DNA of 64,000 bases from Paraphoma chrysanthemicola (lineage: Eukaryota > Ascomycota > Dothideomycetes > Pleosporales > Phaeosphaeriaceae), in assembly GCA_020744225.1 (NCBI GenBank), contig JAGMWG010000004.1, forward strand, positions 2,139,096-2,203,095, given 5' to 3'. Below are positions 21,846-33,722 of this stretch, one piece after another (positions within the stretch are counted from its first letter, which is position 1; every line of letters starts with the position of its first letter). The notes under the pieces are model-generated. The model did not search any database and had not been told where the DNA came from. It worked only from the letters and a program-made list of their open reading frames with translations. Made by a program: the position numbers and the translations under genes.

Positions 21846-22681
21846 ACTTCGGGACTGCGACCTGCAAGTGTGAACGCGTGAAGCTGGGATAGAGCCTAGA
21901 GATAACCTAATCTAGTCGCCGTCGCTGTATTGTTCTACCGAAGTCTTGTCGTTGCTGTCGATAGGAACTAGAGAACATTGGGACTAACGCTTACGGGAAG
22001 CTGCTGGGAGAGTTCGATTGGTTACACATATCGGTTCTGCTTGCTTGGAGAACGGAGGTGGCGGGGTTGTAGTGGTCTTGGTGCTGATGATTTGGATATA
22101 GCTACCGCAGATGCCATGTTCCGGTCATGCAGCAGCTAGGCGATGTATAGGTCTCTATGTCACGGTTGCTGGAAGGGAATTGAACGTCACTATGGGAGTA
22201 TATATGTATTGGATACATGAAAGAATGCGACGTGGTGCTGGAGGATGTTTGAGAGCGATAAGCGCACATGCACGGGAAAATGGGAGCGAAATGTCGGTCT
22301 CCTGGTCAGCTCAATTTTTGGTGTTCCATGGCATTTTCATCACGTGACGATAGCATGACAGCATCCAACGATGTAGGAGGCTTGTAGGGCTGGAAAGGCT
22401 AAAGCGCGAGCTTGCCGCTGATCTTCCTGTGTCTCGTTGTTTCAAAGAAGACGAGTGGCTGACAGCGTCTGAAAGCTAACGTGTGAAACACGCTCCGCCT
22501 CGTCCGCGCTCGACTCAGCCTTGTCCGCCACTGCCTGTGTAACCTGCAGGTGGCCTGAATACTCCACAGGATAAATTCGAGCAATGGGCTGCGATCCAAC
22601 TTGTCGATCGCCTTTACACACTGATGCACTACCGAGTAATGTCCTCAATTTTACACTCGAACGACATACATTTCCCTTACC
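21846..22681. other. intergenic, no gene seen
   Basis: Spacer between the HINT3-like gene and the large membrane-protein gene. No supported frame. Confidence 0.4.
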
Positions 22682-25287
22682 ATGGCTGGTCCTGCCCGTC
22701 TCAATCAAAGCCCAGACCATGCTTCCAGACACGACCAACGAACGGAAAGTCGCCACCACGCTCTAGAAGCAGAAGAGCGAGCAGAAAGCTCGGACTGTGC
22801 TTCAGAAAACGAGCAACAAGCAGAAAGCACACGGAAGCTCATTCAAGTTTACTCGATCTCTAGGCCCGTACAGGAAAAGAAAGAGAAGAAAGGAGGAGGC
22901 AAATCTTGGAAGACAGGAAGTACTCGATTGGACAATGTGCGCCAAGAATACAGCACGCGAAAGCTGCGAGCACTGCGATATCGAACGCGTGCACTGTGCC
23001 TTTTAGTATTATACTTTCCTTTCCTGGTGGTACCTTGGGTTCTCACCTGCATTCTCTCTCGACGACCAGTCACAGCGCGCTCATATGTCAATCAGCAAGG
23101 ATTCAGCAAAGCCGACATAACTAGCATCCGAAACTGGAAGAGAGCAGTGGACGTACTCAGCTCCATTGCTGGACTGATCACGATTCCTCTTTTATCTGCC
23201 TTGTTAGCGCAGGGAGCTGTAGTATTTAGCCAGCGTCGACGACCAGAAGAATTTCTTAGCTTACCTGATCTTTTCGCCCTAGTAGATCATGGATGGATGT
23301 CCATCCCTGCGTTGTGGCGCTCGTTGATGACGAAGCAGAAGGAGGAACGAGGCAGAAAGTTCAAACTGGCCAGGCACTACCTGCTGCCTGGCGCCGTATT
23401 GATCTTGTTGGGCGCAATCCAACAGCCTCTGATGCAAATCCTCGTGCCGATGGAGACAATCTACCTGGCAAGCTGTGGAGATCTTGGGTTCATGCCCAAA
23501 TGTAAGAATCAGTACAAGGAGTGGTATCCGCAGTATGGCGCATCGATGGCCTATGAGACTATTGGTGTCGATATCGAGCCAGTACAAATGGCCGGCATCT
23601 ACTATCAAGACATCCTACCGCGCATCGCGGCCGATCTAGCGTCCGTTTCAGTTGAAGCATACCAACCTAGTCTTTGGAGCGACTACATGACCAAAGGTCT
23701 GCAGAACTACATGGACCACGATCATACAAGCAGTAAGACCACTCCTCTCCGCAATTGGATATTTCCACCACGATTTTCCACACTCGAGGATCAGTGGGGG
23801 TCTCGCTTTTTTCTCGCTGGCATTTCCAGCAATACGACAACAGGCATTCTCCGGGAACATGCAATGAGACTCAACTCTTCAGTCACATGCAGTAGGATCG
23901 AGCGAACATCGTTTCCAACATCTTGCCCTGGCGAGGAGCCTTTTACTGCTTCATCTGGGATGACAGATGATATCAGCATGCGCATATGTGTTCCTGGCAA
24001 GCTTGGCGTCTTCCCATGGAGTTTAAGTCGCAATAGGCAGGACATCGTCGAGGAGATCTACCTAGACATGTGGGATACTTACAAGTACCGAGCTGCTGAT
24101 TCAGACGGGGATGACACCAACGCGACGGTTCACTGCGAGATGAAAACTACCCGCGGATACTTTGAGCTTGGGAACCTCAGGAACAATGGCACATATGGTC
24201 CGTTGTTGCACGATTGGCCAGACGCAGACGTGATGGCGCGAGACTTCAATGACCTGGTGAGCGATGACAGGACGGCGTTCGTGCCCACCGAATCGTGAGT
24301 AAATGTCTCATTTGTCAACTTTCCTTAGCTTAAATCCTCCAGGGACGACTTCGTGGGCGATTCTCTTCCGCCAAACATATCATATGGATCAAGCATACCG
24401 TCGAAATCCTGGAAGGCATCGGGTCCGCTTGCGCTATCCGCCGTCGCCCTCTTCGGAAACATATCATGGTTCAGCAATGTGTCAAAGTACTCAGCCAACT
24501 TCACTCACGATACGACGGCAGCGGGCGGGGATCAATCCTCATGGTATCGAATGTGTGCAGGCATGCCATTCAGCACACTCTCTGGGCCGTTTGGTGTTGG
24601 GTGGTACTTCCATGCTGCTGAATACTGCCAGTCTTCACTGAAGAGCCAGATGTTTTTCGGTTCGACAGATCAGTACAATTCCCTGCTGAAATTGCGATAC
24701 CGATGGCTGAAGCAGTTCGCCCCTCCAACTCGCTCTAATGTAAGTCAACTCCACCACTAATATTCAGTCAAATATAATGACTGAATCTTTCCCAGGACAC
24801 GGCGCGTATGGAGGCACTACTACACATTAGCGCTTTTGTCACCAACCAAGCACTTCTCAATCACTATGCGCCAACGGTTGATCACACACTCCTGGGTGGA
24901 GGCAATTTCCGAGGTCGAAAAGTGTACACTTCGCCGGGATATCCAGTCTTAAAACCACGTGTGTCCGTTGCCGTGTTGTCAGTAATGACGATCCTCATAG
25001 GGTGGCAGCTGCTCGGACTTCTGTGTTTGGCATGGTATATTTACCACGTGCCTTCATGGACAGGTTCCCTGGACGCGATGGCAGTAGCGCATATTGGAGC
25101 ACGACTGGGACAGCAGAATCTATTGCTCGCTGGTGTTAGTGGGGATCGTGAGAAAGACTCTAGTGCATTACAGAGAGTGGATGGCCTTATTAGTGTAGTG
25201 AATGTGGAGGAAGGACATCATGACTCGGATACGGAGTTGCAACAGCTGAGGAGGGCCAGCCTTGGGGTAGACCGTCACTCGCAATAG
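22682..25287 (+). CDS. large multi-pass membrane protein with ectodomain
   Basis: Exons 22682-24294, 24343-24739 and 24796-25287 give 833 residues. A hydrophilic acidic/basic N-terminus (1-95) precedes three membrane segments at about 103-124, 156-182 and 235-257. Then comes a ~450-residue segment with scattered cysteines and several N-x-S/T sequons (NTTTG, NSSV, NATV, NGTY, NVS), then a last membrane segment (about 725-755) and a charged cytosolic tail. The sequons imply the large middle part faces the lumen or outside. The layout is common among uncharacterised Pezizomycotina membrane proteins; I cannot name the family or a function. Confidence 0.82.
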
Positions 25288-25776
25288 CAATCGCAGCTCT
25301 AGTAAACGTCTGAAGTGCTGCGATACAAGTGGAGCAAAAGAAACCCGACTTGGTCGACATACTTCGCACCAGGCGCCGCTAAAATTTGTGATTGAACGTA
25401 CAGTAGCCTGTCTATCTTTTCTGGGTACTGGGAAAGTTATCGCTTCTCGTGTAGTTTCTAAGCGCAGAGCCACTTCAATCAGACTGAGGACTGGTAAATA
25501 GCGTTGTGAGTGCACGCTATGTAATGAATCATGTTATGCCGAGATTCGGCACCCGACAAGCTAACTATAGGAAGAAATTTTGAACGAAAGTAGCGGTTCT
25601 CATTGGTATGGTCTACTGCGATGGTCTACTACGCCTGCTCCAAATTTCCGATCATGTTCTATCGTACATACGTCGCCAAATCCAAGACCGGGCTCGAGAT
25701 TGCAGCCTCACTATACACGCAGATATCACATTTAAATCCATGTATCGTGACCATCGTTGCGTTGAAAAAGTATTCG
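25288..25776. other. intergenic, no gene seen
   Basis: Region 3' to both the membrane-protein gene and the mini-protein gene. No supported frame. Confidence 0.4.
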
Positions 25777-25971
25777 TCAAGCCGCCCCTGCAGCCGCAGC
25801 CACGATCCCATTCATCTTGCTCCTCTTCTTCTTCGCTGCACGCTGTTGTTCGCGAGCATATCGCTCCCGGTTGTACTGTTCTTGGGCGTACTGGTCGTAC
25901 TTTGAATCTCCGGTCATTGGAGGCGGGCCCGATGGCTCGTAATAGTCTTGCTTTGAACCACACTGACCCAT
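25777..25971 (-). CDS. mini-protein with N-myristoylation signature
   Basis: 64 residues starting MGQCGSKQ. Gly2, a small residue at position 6 and Lys7 fit the N-myristoyltransferase consensus, and Cys4 could be palmitoylated, as in many lipid-anchored signalling proteins. The middle is Tyr/Gln/Arg-rich (YDQYAQEQYNRERYAREQQ) and probably helical, followed by KKKRSK and an alanine-rich end. The frame is open further upstream (to 26208), but the MGQC start fits better as a complete protein. No domain is recognised; it is likely tethered to a membrane's cytosolic face. Confidence 0.55.
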   Translation of the reverse strand: MGQCGSKQDYYEPSGPPPMTGDSKYDQYAQEQYNRERYAREQQRAAKKKRSKMNGIVAAAAGAA

Positions 25972-26307
25972 GCTTGCTTCGTGATATGGGAAGTAATTTG
26001 TATAGGATTGGGCGAAGTATGCGGAGACTGGTCGAATTGTGTTTTTTGAGTGGTTGTTGCGGCTGTAAGAGTGTATTGGTGCTTGAGTGATAAGACATGC
26101 TAAGGCGAGACGCAAAAGCTTAAGTATGCCAACGCTTCGCCTGCGACCGGTGCAGGCACATACGGTATCGTCATAAGCCTCGTCAATCTTGAGGCGCATG
26201 CCCTCCATGTGGTTTCAAAAATGTTCCGATGTTCGAAGTCCGGCCTTGTAGCTGTGCATCCAAAAGCGGAAGCCCGCTCTCATTGGTCAGACCGTACATC
26301 GTCGACA
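25972..26307. promoter_or_regulatory. spacer, upstream of the mini-protein
   Basis: Contains the 5' region of the minus-strand mini-protein and the 3' end of the F-box-like gene transcript. Confidence 0.35.
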
Positions 26308-27117
26308 CTAGCGCTGACTCTGCCCGCGGCGGGCTGTACGCAAGCGACTTAGAAAAGACCGGACCTTCTGCGATGTCGTGGAATGAATGTTAGAGACGAG
26401 ACCTTGACCTGCTTGGGATGCTGAACTTCCGGAGTTTCGCAGCCGTTCGAGTCTGATTGCAAGAGGTAATCGCGCTTGATACTTTGATACTGTGTATTGC
26501 CACACATGGTCGCGGGTAATGTTCCGGATGTCATCAAAGCCCATAAAGTCGCGACGGAACCGAGCCCACGGACAGCCGTATAATGGACTTGCTGCAACCC
26601 AATTCAAATTGAGTTTATTGATGCGTGGCACATGTTGCTCTGGTTCTGTAGACATGAAGCGCGCTAACATCCATCGAAGATGAACTTCGTGCTCAGCTGC
26701 ATCATTCTCATCGTGGTTGCAAGAGATCTTGATCGTGAGCAAATTCAGGCGCAAGTCGAGAAGACCGAGGACCGGATGACGTGTCCATCGTTCATCCCAA
26801 GAATTACCGACAACCCTCCAAGCAACGCGCATCTCAATGCTGAGATTACTCAACTCTTGCAGAGTCTGGGGTATTGTAAAGAGTATAATATCACGGAACT
26901 TCCCTAAGCTCTCTTCAGCAATACCCGAGAGCGTCTGTCTCATGCGTTCGAGAATCAAGGCCTCTACCTCAACTCGCGTCTGCCTGCAAGCGGTGATGAG
27001 CCCATTGTAGTGCGATCGCGGCTGGCTGAGAGGTATTCCCGGAATGGCATAGTTGTAGACCTGCAAGCGCAACTCGGCCGGCAGGTTCAAGAAGGCGCTT
27101 TTGGCGCGATCGTTCAT
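26308..27117 (-). CDS. F-box-like protein
   Basis: Single exon, 269 residues. Near the N-terminus, FLNLPAELRLQVYNYAIP matches the short fungal F-box-like start (LP.ELR..IY..A), followed by LITACRQTRVEVEALI, the usual continuation in this large Pezizomycotina family. No leucine-rich or WD repeats are visible. The C-terminus is basic and serine-rich. By analogy it could recruit a target to an SCF ubiquitin ligase, but such short members are often untested. Confidence 0.72.
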   Translation of the reverse strand: MNDRAKSAFLNLPAELRLQVYNYAIPGIPLSQPRSHYNGLITACRQTRVEVEALILERMRQTLSGIAEESLGKFRDIILFTIPQTLQELSNLSIEMRVAWRVVGNSWDERWTRHPVLGLLDLRLNLLTIKISCNHDENDAAEHEVHLRWMLARFMSTEPEQHVPRINKLNLNWVAASPLYGCPWARFRRDFMGFDDIRNITRDHVWQYTVSKYQARLPLAIRLERLRNSGSSASQAGQGLVSNIHSTTSQKVRSFLSRLRTARRGQSQR

Positions 27118-27887
27118 GTTGCAGTATTATGACGATGATGGGAGAGAGGATGTTGGCACGGCTGATCAGGCGCAGGAGCCACGACGCGCTGGGCTGTGCT
27201 GAGGTGGCTCGTACATTCTCCCATTGGCTCGCTTTTTTGCACTCCACATAATTCAGGTTTCGAAACAACAGCTTCTAGGCTCCTTCATGCTAACAGCGCA
27301 TATCCATATGCACTCTTATTCGCCATGGCATCTGTCGCCACTAATTTTCTGCACCGCAGCCTTGGTCTGGCCCACAAACGGTAACGCCATGCTAATGCTG
27401 GTTAACGAGCTACGCGACCGTTGACCATTCACAGTCCGCACGTCCCTGGCACTGCCCCGTGTTGTAAAACGCCTTTATAACACACCTCGCTAATAGCGTG
27501 CAATGGCGGTTGTAGAATGCAACGATCTTGACCGCGTCGTTGCGCGCGCATTCAAGATGCATCATGTTTGCTCCGCGATTGGTAGTGGCCGTTTGCATGA
27601 CCCTGCAATCCTTCCTGGGCAACGCTAAGAACAGGATCTGGTAGTGAAGTGTGAACGGCAACTGCCTCAAATGTGGCCCGCCGCGCTGGATTTCACTTTG
27701 CGCTTGCTACCACAAAGTTTCTAAGACAATACACTACGCTGCCCAGATCTGCTCTCCAAGAGACACTACGGCCTCATTGCGGTGATCGAAACCGTATGTA
27801 AGACAAAGCGTAGGTCAGACAACCCCTATGTCCTCAGATATTCATTGACGGTTTCTATCCAGCTGCAACCCAGCTGTAACAATCAAC
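27118..27887. promoter_or_regulatory. divergent spacer, F-box-like gene / FAD oxidase
   Basis: 770 bp between head-to-head genes. No supported frame. Confidence 0.4.
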
Positions 27888-29401
27888 ATGGGCAACTCTG
27901 CCAGTTCGCCAGCGCAGAAATGTCTTCAGAGCGCCGCCAACGATGTTATCTTCAAGAACGATCCATTGTTCCAGCTAGTCCACGTCAAGCCTTACAATCT
28001 TGGCGTACCGTCGACACCTGCAGCAGTGACCTACCCGACAACATCTGAAGAGATCGGAAAGATTGTCAAGTGCGCGGTAGACAATAGCCTCAAAGTCCAA
28101 CCGCGATGTGGCGGGCATTCGTATGCCAACTATGGTAGGTCAACTTGCGCTAGAGCAGACATCGCGGACAACAGGAGAAACTAACAAGCTTCCTAGCTAT
28201 TGGCGGCGGGCAGGACAACACGATCGTCGTCGATTTGAAGAACTTCCAACAGTTCTCAATGGATGAGAATAGCTGGCAAGCCACAATCGGTGGCGGTACC
28301 CTCCTCCGCGACGTTACGAAGCGACTTCACGAGAACGGCAACCGTGCGATGGCTCACGGAACCTGCCCTCAGGTCGGTATCGGCGGACACGCAACAATCG
28401 GCGGCCTCGGTCCAAGCTCTCGGATGTGGGGATCTTCGCTCGACCACGTCGAGGAAGTTGAAGTAGTACTAGCGAACTCGACGGTTGTCCGGGCTTCCGA
28501 GAACCAGAACTCCGACGTGTTCTTTGCAGTGAAGGGTGCAGCTGCATCATTCGGAATCGTCACCGAGTTCAAGGTCCGTACGCAAGCCGAGCCAGGCAAG
28601 GCCGTGCTTTATTCTTACAGCTTGGGCGGCGGGAGCGCGGCGGCCAATGCGGATGCTTTCAGAAAATGGCAAAGGCTCATCTCCGATCCCGAGCTCTCCC
28701 GCAAGTTTGCGTCACAATTCATCTTGACCGAACTCGGTGCCATTGTCACCGGCACGTTCTTCGGCAGCCAGCAGGAGTTCGACAGTCTCAACATCACCGC
28801 CCGTCTTCCTTCCAAAGAGGAGTCGATCATCGAACTTGACGACTGGCTTGGCGTCGTAGGTCACTGGAGTGAAGACCTCGCACTTGAGCTCGTGGGCGGC
28901 ATCCCGAGCAACTTCTACGCAAAGTCACTCGCGTACACTAAGAACGACATCATCCCTGACGAGGGAGTTGACAAGCTCTTCCAGTACATTGACAACGCGG
29001 ATAAAGGAGGTGCAGTGTGGTTCATCATCTGGGATCTCGAGGGCGGTGCCATCAACGACGTCGCCCCCGATGCCACCGCGTACGGCCATCGAGATGCGCT
29101 GTTCTACCATCAGGCGTACGCGGTTAATCTACTTGGCAAGGTCAGCGACACGACGCGCAACTTCTTGAAGGGCGTGAATGACGTTGTTACGGATGCATTG
29201 CCCAACTCGAGGAAGGGTGCGTATGCAGGCTACGTTGATCCGGCGCTGGGTCCAGATAGCGCGAGCCTGTACTGGGGTGGTAATGTGGACAGGCTTCAGC
29301 GTATCAAGGCGGCTATTGATCCCAACGACGTGTTTCATAATCCGCAGAGCATTAGGCCAGCGCAGGGGTCGGCTAAACTTCGAAGAGAGGTGGTGGTATA
29401 G
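27888..29401 (+). CDS. BBE-type FAD-linked oxidoreductase
   Basis: Exons 27888-28134 and 28197-29401 give 483 residues. The FAD-binding PCMH domain covers about 40-210. His77 in RCGGHSY and Cys139 in GTCPQVGIGGH are the two positions that bind FAD covalently in glucooligosaccharide-oxidase and berberine-bridge enzymes, so bicovalent flavin is expected. The C-terminal BBE segment is present (YWGGNVDRLQRIKAAIDPNDVFHNPQSI). Unlike most family members there is no signal peptide: the protein begins MGNSASSP, which even looks like a myristoylation start. Substrate could be an oligosaccharide or a secondary metabolite. Confidence 0.92.
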
Positions 29402-29681
29402 ACCTATCTATGCCATGGTACAATTCTCGGCGCTGGCGGATGTGGCGGCCATGATCATTGGCGATCTTGCTTCTTGTTACTTGCGTTATACCCTTCGCTG
29501 GCTGAGCTAGGTTCTGGCCAGGGAACTTGGCCTATATTCATAACCTCCTGTTTAATAAGTCTATGGTATTGAATTTGTCTTCAGAAGCATACCTCCCAAG
29601 GTCTATTTCAAAATCGTGCAAACAAGTCATCACCCACCCAAACAAACGCCGCTGGAAAAGCCTCCGTCCACGCCCTTAGAG
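29402..29681. terminator. convergent 3' spacer
   Basis: Shared 3' region of the FAD oxidase and the queuosine-salvage gene. No ORF. Confidence 0.35.
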
Positions 29682-30889
29682 CTAGTACCATATACTCCGA
29701 GTGCGGTGATGTGGGATGACCTCTGCTTCATCCCTTTCCTTCTCTTTTGCTTGGTCATACAGAAAGAAGTCGATGAGAATGGCATTGACCTTTGCGTCAG
29801 GCTTTAGCTTGACAATCTCTCGGCGCAGGAGCTCAACGCCCCAGATGCTGCAGCCGCGGATCTGCATCTCCCACGGGTGCCCGGATTCGATGAGTTCTAG
29901 GCGACGAAGCTTATTCTCGAGAGGTGGACAGTACCACATCATGCCTAATGAGTGGAGCATTTGTGGGATGCGGTAGTCTACGGACAAGTAAGCGGCAGTT
30001 CTATCATGGTGCGCATCTTAGACTCACCAGCGAACATTGTGATCTTGTCGATGTCGTTGAACTCTCCATAACCCTCTCCCTCGAATGCTGCCCACAGATC
30101 TGCGACCAGGATCTGCGCCCGCTTAAGGAAACGGACCTTCTTCCGTTCGAACGTGCCTTCATCCCGGAAGCATGGGAACTTTTCAGCAAGGAGGTTCACC
30201 AAGCCAGCTGCTGAACCCTTTGCGTCTTCAATAAGTGTCACGACACTGCTGTCGAATTCCTGTCGCATCAGTGATCAGTCCACCTGATCTGCTTGCATAG
30301 TTGGATCTGATGAATGCCATACCTCTTCTAGAATCTGACCCGCTTCTCGCAGGCACCGCACTCGCTCATCGAACAAGGGTATTTCTTCTTCGGTTCCTGA
30401 GCTGAACACGGCCCGCAGCACATCCTCGGTGCACCGCTCTTCGTCTAGCCAAAACTCCGGAGTCGTGATGGGAATGTCCTGGTCCAGAGCTCGCTGCAAA
30501 AGTGCCACCAGACTCCAGTACCCCGTCCACCGCTTTCCTCGGTACACGACGGCAAACTTCTCCTCCTCGGTCTTGTCGCTCCAGAAACTGAAGTTCAGCA
30601 GATCCATGGTGAAGATGAAATTGACTGTGCTCTCGTCCTTGGCTTTGGGGTGGAGTTCATGCTCTGACCACGTCTTTGTGCTGTATTCACGCTTCTCCAT
30701 CTCGTCGAGCACTAGCTGTGCGGCTACCTTGGTAGACCGCATGTCCAGGGCGACATCCACGCTGTTGTCGCAGATGAACTGGGCGCTCTCCAGCACCTTG
30801 GTCTCGGGCGGGCCGTCATCCTTGACTCCTATACCGAAGCGCTTCCGCAGCAGGTCCAGCAGCTCAAGATCGACCTCGTCGTCCGACAT
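29682..30889 (-). CDS. QNG1: queuosine 5'-phosphate N-glycosylase/hydrolase
   Basis: Exons 30889-30323, 30259-30028 and 29977-29682 give 364 residues, within the usual size of the DUF2419/Qng1 family. The family releases queuine from queuosine 5'-phosphate so it can be reinserted into tRNA. Recognisable stretches are VLESAQFICDNSVDVALDM near the N-terminus, FIFTMDLLNFSFWSD, RGKRWTGYWSLVALLQRAL, the helix FLKRAQILVADLWAAFEG, and DYRIPQMLHSLGMMWY near the end with EMQIRGCSIWGVELL. It starts at MSDDEVDLELLDLL; an in-frame upstream TTG is not used. It is divergent from UBA2. Confidence 0.93.
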
Positions 30890-31293
30890 AATGGGGAGCG
30901 GAGAAGTGCACGCAGAGGTTTGCAAAGAAGAAGTTGCGCTGGATAAAGTTTTGAGCTAAAGGCCCACCTCCCGGCTGTACCTGCAGCACCTTATGCGACC
31001 GCAGCAAACGACGTGGCTCCGGCCCTGACAAGTGCAATGCGTTTTCTGGTGTGACATGAAATTCACGGTCCACTCACAGGGCGCTCGGCTAGCCGCCAAG
31101 CTTTGTGAGGCTGAAGGGACGCCGACGCAGGACCGCTGGACCGGGCGCCGCGGTCGTGCAGCCGCTCTGACGTCTCTCACCGGGGCGCCAACTCGCCTTC
31201 ACCTGCGCGCGCCGGCGACGACACCAAATCTCCTTGATGCCGTAGCCACGCCAACACACCCACCACGCACTCTCTGCATCGCCCACGTCAATC
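30890..31293. promoter_or_regulatory. bidirectional promoter QNG1 / UBA2
   Basis: 404 bp between two head-to-head housekeeping genes. GC-rich, no ORF of its own. Confidence 0.5.
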
Positions 31294-33385
31294 ATGGCTG
31301 CTACAATGGGACGCGACAAGTCGGCCGAGAAGAGCCTCGGCGTGCTGCATAGTCGCATCAAAGAGGTACGAAGACCGGCGCAAACAAGCTCGACGCGGAT
31401 GCTGACTTCTGGCAGGCGCGTGTACTGATGGTAGGCGCTGGCGGCATTGGCTGCGAGCTGCTGAAGAACCTTGTCCTTACCGGCTTCGGCGAGATACACA
31501 TTGTCGACCTCGACACCATCGACCTCAGCAACCTCAATCGCCAATTCCTGTTCCGCACCGAGCACATCAAGAAGTCCAAGGCGCTGGTGAGATATCCCGA
31601 GGAAGCGAACGTTTCCGCGACCCTGGATGCTGACCAGGCGACAGGTTGCGAAAGAGTCGGCCGGCAAGTTCAACCCCAACGTCAAGATCGAAGCGTACCA
31701 CGACAACATCAAGGACCCGCGCTTCAATGTCGCGTGGTTCAAGACCTTCGGCATCGTGTTCAACGCGCTGGACAACCTCGATGCGCGGCGGCACGTCAAC
31801 AAGATGTGCCTGGCGGCAAATGTCCCGCTGATCGAGAGCGGCACGACCGGCTTCAATGGACAAGTTCAAGTCATCAAGAAGGTGCGATACAGCTCGGCGA
31901 TACGATTTAATTTGTCATGTCCGTGAGACTTACATAACGCTAGGGCGAAACTGAGTGCTACGATTGCACGCCAAAAGACCCTCCCAAGTCGTTCCCCGTC
32001 TGCACCATTCGAAGCACACCCTCGCAACCCATCCACTGCATCGTTTGGGGCAAGTCATACCTTTTCGCGGAGATTTTCGGTACGTCAGAGGATGAGGCGC
32101 CCGAGCTGGACCACAGCGAGGATTCGGAAAACGCCAAGGAGGTCGCGAACCTGCGCAAGGAGGCACAAGCGCTCAAGCGCATCCGCGAGTCGATGGGATC
32201 GGAAGACTTCCCGCGGCTGGTTTTCAACAAGGTATTCAAGGAGGACATTGAGCGACTACGGAGCATGGAGGACATGTGGAAGACGAAACGCGCGCCCGAG
32301 GCCCTGGATTACGACAAGCTGCTGGAGGAGTCGCTCGGCTGTGGTCCGGCCGTCGCGCAGCGGGACCAAGTCGTATGGACCGCCGCCGAGAACTTTGCCG
32401 TCTTTGTCGATAGCTTGCGACGACTCAGCAATAGGTTGGACGAAACGCGCGCGAGTGCCGAGGTGGGTAACGCGGCTCCTATACTTGCCTTCGACAAGGA
32501 CGATGTCGATACCCTGGATTTCGTGGTTTCTAGCGCCAATTTGCGGTCACACATATTTGGCATCGAGACTAGGTCAAAGTTTGACATCAAGCGTATGTTC
32601 AGCGAACTCCTTCCCATTGCGCCGGCTACTGACTTGCTACAGAAATGGCTGGAAACATCATACCTGCGATTGCAACCACGAATGCCATGACTGCTGGTCT
32701 TTGTGTCCTACAAGCGTTCAAGGTCATGCGCGATCAACTAGACAAGGCAAAGTTTGCTTTCCTTACCCGAAGCACCGAGCGCGTCATCGCGAGTGAATCA
32801 TTGCAGAAGCCGAACCCGCACTGCGCGACATGCGGTGTTGCGTATGCCACGCTTGTCGTAGACACAAAGCGCGCGAAGCTGAGCGACCTGGTCGAAGATG
32901 TACTCAAAGCTCAGCTCGGCTACGGTGACGACTTCAGCGTGAAGCGCGAGGCCGATCTGCTTTATGACGTTGACGAGGATGTTCACTTGGAAAAGACCTT
33001 TGACGAGCTTGGGCTGAAGGCGGACAGCTTCATCACCATCACCGACGAAGCAGACAAAGACGCTCGGGTTGATGTTGTCTTCTCCGTCATTGAGCAAGAT
33101 GCCGCGGACGATGCAAAGCCAATCAAGCTGCCAGAGGAGCTTGTTATTGCGAAGAAACCAATGAAGCCCGTGGTTGAGACCAATGGACATGCTGAAACGA
33201 ACGGCAAGATTGATGCAACCATGCACACCAATGGCACGACCAATGGTGCGACGAAGCGCAAGGCTGACGAAGCCGATCTTGAGGACGACATCACTAGGAA
33301 GAAGGGCAAAGTTATGGAGGCTGCGAACGGTACCGAGGACGATGTTGTGGTCATTGAGGATGACGGTGCAATCGTCCTGGATTGA
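31294..33385 (+). CDS. UBA2: SUMO-activating enzyme subunit UBA2
   Basis: Five exons (31294-31365, 31416-31586, 31645-31881, 31944-32592, 32643-33385) give 623 residues. UBA2 with AOS1 adenylates SUMO and carries it as a thioester before transfer to UBC9. The ATP-binding VGAGGIG is at 30-36, with DLDTIDLSNLNRQFLF next. Zinc cysteines C165 and C168 (ECYDC) pair with HCATC in exon 5. The catalytic cysteine is C180 in FPVCTIRSTPS. The UBL domain follows at about 430-510. A long acidic/Asn-Gly-rich tail includes KRKADEAD and KKGK (nuclear localisation) and ends in VVVIEDDG, a SUMO-interaction-like motif. The protein is nuclear. Confidence 0.96.
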
Positions 33386-33722
33386 GCCTTGCGACTAGCA
33401 TCGCTTTGCGCTCACGCTGAGTCCACGTTGGCCTTCACTATTTCTACGGCGATCGAGCGATCGAGCACAGCAGTCTCATCCGGTTCGCCGAAATTTTTCT
33501 AAGGCAACGCATTGCGCTCTCGACGCTCGCTTACCATCGCGACTCGCGAAGCGTTAGATCTCATCTCTGTACATTATATAAGCTTCGGCTTGGAAGGCGC
33601 CTTGGGAAGGATATACCTCTTGATTTGCGGAAGCCAGCATTGGGCGCATTTGGTGGACGGAGCATTTGGAACCATTTGGCAACTCAGATGCCTTTGGAAC
33701 CGGCGCGGAGCCTCGCGTCCAT
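33386..33722. terminator. convergent 3' spacer UBA2 / SDR
   Basis: Non-coding region between the UBA2 and SDR stop codons. No supported ORF. Confidence 0.35.
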
